Below are positions 28,481 to 32,170 of a stretch of DNA of 32,170 bases, piece by piece. Origin of the DNA: Rhodocyclaceae bacterium (GTDB taxonomy: Bacteria > Pseudomonadota > Gammaproteobacteria > Burkholderiales > Rhodocyclaceae); NCBI GenBank assembly GCA_018883385.1, contig VEQD01000014.1, positions 1 through 32,170 on the forward strand. The letters are read 5' to 3'. The notes beneath the pieces are model-generated. The model searched no databases and was not told where the DNA came from. It was given only the letters and a program-made list of their open reading frames with translations. Position numbers and translations under genes: made by a program. Every line of letters begins with the position of its first letter. Positions within the stretch are counted from its first letter, which is position 1.

Positions 28481-29833
28481 ATGGCGAGCATGCCCAACCA
28501 CGCACCGCACCCCAGCCCACCACAGCCGGTTGATCTGATCCTGCGCCCGCGCTGGCTCATCCCTGTTGAACCCGCCAATCAGGTTCTGGAGAATCACGAT
28601 CTGGTCGTCCATCAGGGGCGTATCGCTGCCCTGTCGCCCCGCGCAGAAACGGCGCAGCGCTATTTGGCCTCCCAAATCCAAGACCTGCCTGAGCATGTGC
28701 TGATGCCCGGGTTGGTCAACACGCACTGTCACGCCGGCATGGCCCTGATGCGTGGCATCGCCGACGACCAACCACTTCAAGCCTGGCTCGAAACCGCCAT
28801 CTGGCCACTGGAAAGCCGCTGGGTGGGCACCGAAATGGTGCGCGACGGCACTCTGCTGGCTTGCGCCGAGATGCTGCAAGCGGGCGTCACCACCTTTAAT
28901 GACATGTATTTCTTTCCGGAGGCCGCCTTTGAGGCGATCGATCAGTCCGGCATTCGCGCCAGCCTGGGCATTCTGGCCTTTGATGTGGCCAGCGCTTACG
29001 GGCATGACGCCGACGATTACCTGAATAAGGGTCTGGCGGTGCGCGATACCCTGCGCGACCACCCACGCCTGTCGTTCATGCTGGCACCGCACGCACCCTA
29101 CACCGTGTCGGACGCTACCTTCGAGCGCGTCGCCACACTGGCCGCCCAGACGAACCTGGGGATTCATATTCATGTGCACGAGACCCAGCATGAGGTCGAG
29201 CAGAGCCTGGCACAATATGGCGAGCGGCCGATCGCCCGCCTGGAACGCTTAGGCATTCTGGGCCCGCAAACCCTGGCCGTGCACGCCGTTGCGCTCGACG
29301 ATACGGATATTGACACCCTGGCACGTTATAACGTGCATATGGCGCACTGCCCCACCGCCAACCTGAAGCTGGCCTCTGGCATTGCCCGCACGTCAGCGGT
29401 CGCAGCAGCAGGGATCAACATCACCCTGGGTACCGATGGCGCCGCCGGCAACAACCGGCTCGATCTACTTAGCGAAGTACGTCTGGCCGGCCTGCTGGCC
29501 AAAGGCTCCCACCAGGACGCCAGCCTGTTCCCGGCGCATCGTCTTCTATATATGGCAACACTGGGGGGCGCCCGCGCACTTGGCCTGGCCGACCATATTG
29601 GCTCACTGACACCGGGGAAACAAGCCGATCTTTGCGCGATCCGCCTCGACACCCCGTCCACATTGCCGGTATTTGACCCGGCTTCTCATGTCATTTATGC
29701 GGCCGGTCGGGAACACGTCACCGACGTCTGGGTCAGCGGTCAAAGTGTTGTAAAAAAGAAACAGCTTGTCCAAATTTCGGAGGAAGAGGTTTCTCTTAAG
29801 GCCAGATTATGGCAAAATCGCTTCAGAGGTTAG
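28481..29833 (+). CDS. mtaD: TRZ/ATZ-family amidohydrolase, 5-methylthioadenosine/S-adenosylhomocysteine deaminase-like
   Basis: HVLMPGLVNTHCHAGMALMRGIADDQPLQAWLETAIWPLE...GVTTFNDMYF...HIHVHETQHEVEQ...LGTDGAAGNNRLDLL. Confidence 0.88.
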   Translation: MASMPNHAPHPSPPQPVDLILRPRWLIPVEPANQVLENHDLVVHQGRIAALSPRAETAQRYLASQIQDLPEHVLMPGLVNTHCHAGMALMRGIADDQPLQAWLETAIWPLESRWVGTEMVRDGTLLACAEMLQAGVTTFNDMYFFPEAAFEAIDQSGIRASLGILAFDVASAYGHDADDYLNKGLAVRDTLRDHPRLSFMLAPHAPYTVSDATFERVATLAAQTNLGIHIHVHETQHEVEQSLAQYGERPIARLERLGILGPQTLAVHAVALDDTDIDTLARYNVHMAHCPTANLKLASGIARTSAVAAAGINITLGTDGAAGNNRLDLLSEVRLAGLLAKGSHQDASLFPAHRLLYMATLGGARALGLADHIGSLTPGKQADLCAIRLDTPSTLPVFDPASHVIYAAGREHVTDVWVSGQSVVKKKQLVQISEEEVSLKARLWQNRFRG

Positions 29834-29890
29834 GTGTGCTCACAAGGAGTGCCCGTTCCTGCTGTTATTTATCTACAACACGAATGAGGA

Positions 29891-30526
29891 ATGACCATGC
29901 GTATTTCTGCTAAGCAAGCCGTCCTGGCTGCAATCGTTGCCGGCCTGGGCGTGGGTGCTACCGTTGCGCACGCTGCGACCCCGGGTATCGACCCCAATGG
30001 CACTGTTGCCTACCTGGTCGACAAGGATTTCAACGTAGTCAAGAGCGGCACGGGTCTGTGCTGGCAAAATGGCTACTGGACCCCGGCTAACGCCATCGCC
30101 GAGTGCGACGGTACCGCCAAGGGTGCTCCGGCTGGCGCCAAGATCACTCTGGCTGCTGACACGCTGTTCGCCTTCAACAAGGCCGACCTGAAGCCGGAAG
30201 GCAAGAAGGCTCTGGACAACGTTGTTGAACAAGCTAAGGCTCTGAAGGTTGAAGTCATCGTTGCTGTTGGTTACACCGACCGCATCGGTTCGGACGCTTA
30301 CAACCTGAAGCTGTCGCAGAAGCGCGCCGCTTCGGTCAAGAGCTACCTGGTGACCAAGGGTATCCCGGCTGACAAGATCTACACCGAAGGCAAGGGCAAG
30401 GCTAACCCGGTTACCGGCACGACCTGTAACAAGATTGGTGGCCCGCAAGACGGCAGCAACAAAAAGCTGGTCGACTGCCTGCAGCCGGACCGTCGTGCAG
30501 TTCTGGAAATCATCGGCACCAAGTAA
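29891..30526 (+). CDS. OmpA family outer membrane protein
   Basis: Signal peptide; OmpA C-terminal domain LAADTLFAFNKADLKPEGKKALDNVV...VGYTDRIGSDAYNLKLSQKRAASVKSYLV...PDRRAVLEI. Confidence 0.93.
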   Translation: MTMRISAKQAVLAAIVAGLGVGATVAHAATPGIDPNGTVAYLVDKDFNVVKSGTGLCWQNGYWTPANAIAECDGTAKGAPAGAKITLAADTLFAFNKADLKPEGKKALDNVVEQAKALKVEVIVAVGYTDRIGSDAYNLKLSQKRAASVKSYLVTKGIPADKIYTEGKGKANPVTGTTCNKIGGPQDGSNKKLVDCLQPDRRAVLEIIGTK

Positions 30527-30548
30527 TCGCCCGTTTTCTGAAGCACGA

Positions 30549-30576
30549 GAAAAAGCCACCTTCGGGTGGCTTTTTT
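30549..30576 (+). terminator. Rho-independent terminator after the ompA-like gene
   Basis: AAAAGCCACC-TTCG-GGTGGCTTTTTT. Confidence 0.88.
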
Positions 30577-30629
30577 CATGGCTGCGGCTTTTATAATTAA
30601 AACCCTCGTCGCCCACCGCAAAGACTGTT

Positions 30630-31349
30630 ATGAACGCCCCGCTCCAGCAAAGCACCAACGCCGACCCGTCTGAAGTCCAGAAGTTCTCTGATCTTGCCCA
30701 TCGCTGGTGGGATCCACAAAGCGAATTCAAACCGCTACACGACATCAACCCGCTGCGATTGAACTGGATCGACCGGGCCATTGGCCTGCATGGCAAAAAA
30801 GTCATCGACATCGGGTGCGGTGGCGGCATACTCTCCGAATCGATGGCGGCCAAGGGTGCGCACGTCACTGGCATCGATCTCTCAGACAAGGCGCTGAGCG
30901 TCGCCAAGTTGCACCTGCTGGAGAGTGGTCAAAAGGTCGATTATCGGCATATCGCCGCCGAAACCATGGCGGCCGATCACCCCGCCAGCTTTGACGCAGT
31001 GACTTGCCTGGAAATGCTGGAGCACGTCCCGGACCCGGCGCAAACGATTCAAGCTTGCGCCACTCTGGTCAAACCGGGCGGCGACGTGTTTCTCTCGACG
31101 CTCAATCGCAACCCCAAGGCCTATCTCTTGGCCATTATTGGTGCCGAATACATCCTGAACATGCTGCCCAAGGGCACGCATGACTATGCCAAGTTCATCA
31201 AACCGGCCGAGTTGATTCGCATGACGCGCGACGCTGAACTGGATCTGGTCAGCATGACGGGTATGCGTTACAACCCGCTGACCAAAGTTTACAGTCTCGG
31301 CGACGACACCAGCGTTAACTACCTAGTGCACCTGCGCCGTAGCGCCTGA
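30630..31349 (+). CDS. ubiG: Bifunctional 3-demethylubiquinone / 2-polyprenyl-6-hydroxyphenol O-methyltransferase
   Basis: [33 protein letters not shown]...[29 protein letters not shown]...LEHVPDP. Confidence 0.95.
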   Translation: MNAPLQQSTNADPSEVQKFSDLAHRWWDPQSEFKPLHDINPLRLNWIDRAIGLHGKKVIDIGCGGGILSESMAAKGAHVTGIDLSDKALSVAKLHLLESGQKVDYRHIAAETMAADHPASFDAVTCLEMLEHVPDPAQTIQACATLVKPGGDVFLSTLNRNPKAYLLAIIGAEYILNMLPKGTHDYAKFIKPAELIRMTRDAELDLVSMTGMRYNPLTKVYSLGDDTSVNYLVHLRRSA

Positions 31350-32014
31350 TGCCTAAAATACAGGCCGTACTATTCGATCTGGATGGCACCGTTGCCGATA
31401 CGGCGCCCGATCTGGCCGCAGCCGCCAATAGCTTGCGTCTGGCCGATGGCGTTCCGCCACTCTCCGTCGAGCTTCTGCGTCCATTCGCCTCGCAAGGCGC
31501 TCGCGGCCTGCTCAGGGAGGCCGTCGGCCTCACACCCGAAGACCCCGGCTTCGAACACGCGCGCCTGCGCTTCTTGTCGTACTACGAACAGAATCTCTGC
31601 GTGAATACGCGCCTTTTTCCGGGGATCGAACCGCTCCTGGCGGGTATCGAGCAGCGCGGCACCCCCTGGGGCATTGTGACCAACAAGGTCGAGTACTATG
31701 CCCTCCCCCTGATGCAAAAGCTGGGTTTGGCTGAGCGCTGCGCCATCACCGTGGGCGGCGACACCACGCCCAACCCCAAACCTGCGCCGGACCCCCTGCT
31801 CCATGCCGCCCGAGGCATCAACGTCGCGCCCGAGGCTTGCCTCTATGTGGGCGACGATCTGCGGGATGTGCAGGCCGCTCACGCTGCCGGCATGACCAGC
31901 GTGGCCGTGGGCTGGGGCTACCTGGGCGATGGCCTACCCATTGAGCAATGGGACGCGCACCACGTCGTGCATACTCCCAAAGCGCTACACGAACTACTTG
32001 AAACCCTGTGCTAG
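31349..32014 (+). CDS. gph: Phosphoglycolate phosphatase (HAD family)
   Basis: VLFDLDGTVADTAPDLAAAANSLR...WGIVTNKVEYYALPLM...KPAPDPLLHAA...YVGDDLRDVQAAHAAGM. Confidence 0.93.
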   Translation: MPKIQAVLFDLDGTVADTAPDLAAAANSLRLADGVPPLSVELLRPFASQGARGLLREAVGLTPEDPGFEHARLRFLSYYEQNLCVNTRLFPGIEPLLAGIEQRGTPWGIVTNKVEYYALPLMQKLGLAERCAITVGGDTTPNPKPAPDPLLHAARGINVAPEACLYVGDDLRDVQAAHAAGMTSVAVGWGYLGDGLPIEQWDAHHVVHTPKALHELLETLC

Positions 32015-32043
32015 ACTCCCCACCTATGTGATGTAAAACTCTT

Positions 32044-32170
32044 GGGGCCGACCTGGTTTCGACGGGGGTTACAAAGCAAGACAGGGCATGTCGAGGCTCA
32101 GCTACCTCGTAAATCCAACTGAAAACAACACAAACGCCAACGACGAGCGCTACGCTCTAGCTGCTTAATT
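32044..32170 (+). ncRNA. ssrA: tmRNA (5' part, truncated by the window end); tag ANDERYALAA
   Basis: GGGGCCGACCTGGTTTCGACGGGGGTT 5' end and tag reading frame GCC AAC GAC GAG CGC TAC GCT CTA GCT GCT TAA (32136-32168). Confidence 0.95.

Noticed and set aside
1-32170. CRISPR array, rRNA, tRNA, prophage or known defence system
   Set aside because: No regularly spaced direct repeats, tRNA cloverleaf, rRNA sequence, phage structural genes or recognisable defence genes seen by eye.

Overview
The window looks betaproteobacterial (inferred from gene content and order). It has three parts. (1) ~1-10.8 kb is an accessory or stress-type region. It encodes an MBL-fold hydrolase, a MarR-like regulator, a BCAM0308/NMD3-like zinc-ribbon protein, two Crp/Fnr-like regulators, Hsp20, a cluster of small exported proteins bracketed by two paralogous unknown proteins, a small membrane protein plus CFA synthase, a histidine phosphatase, an HD-domain protein with a diiron-oxygenase-like motif set, and a single-domain PAS protein. 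(2) ~10.9-15.7 kb holds a complete IS3-family element with a canonical -1 frameshift signal, a truncated gene, a frameshifted AT-rich glycosyltransferase-like gene, and UDP-xylose pathway genes (uxs, ugd). (3) ~15.8-32.2 kb is conserved core: lapB, lapA, ihfB, rpsA, an aroA-cmk fusion, tyrA, hisC, pheA, serC and gyrA on the minus strand, then an mtaD-like hydrolase, ompA-like, ubiG, gph and the 5' part of ssrA (tmRNA) on the plus strand. The best candidates for something undescribed are the paralog-bracketed exported-protein cluster (3754-6664), the 12-C tract upstream of a Crp-like regulator (8329-8340), and the HD protein at 9812-10375. All function calls come from reading the sequence by eye; no database search was run.
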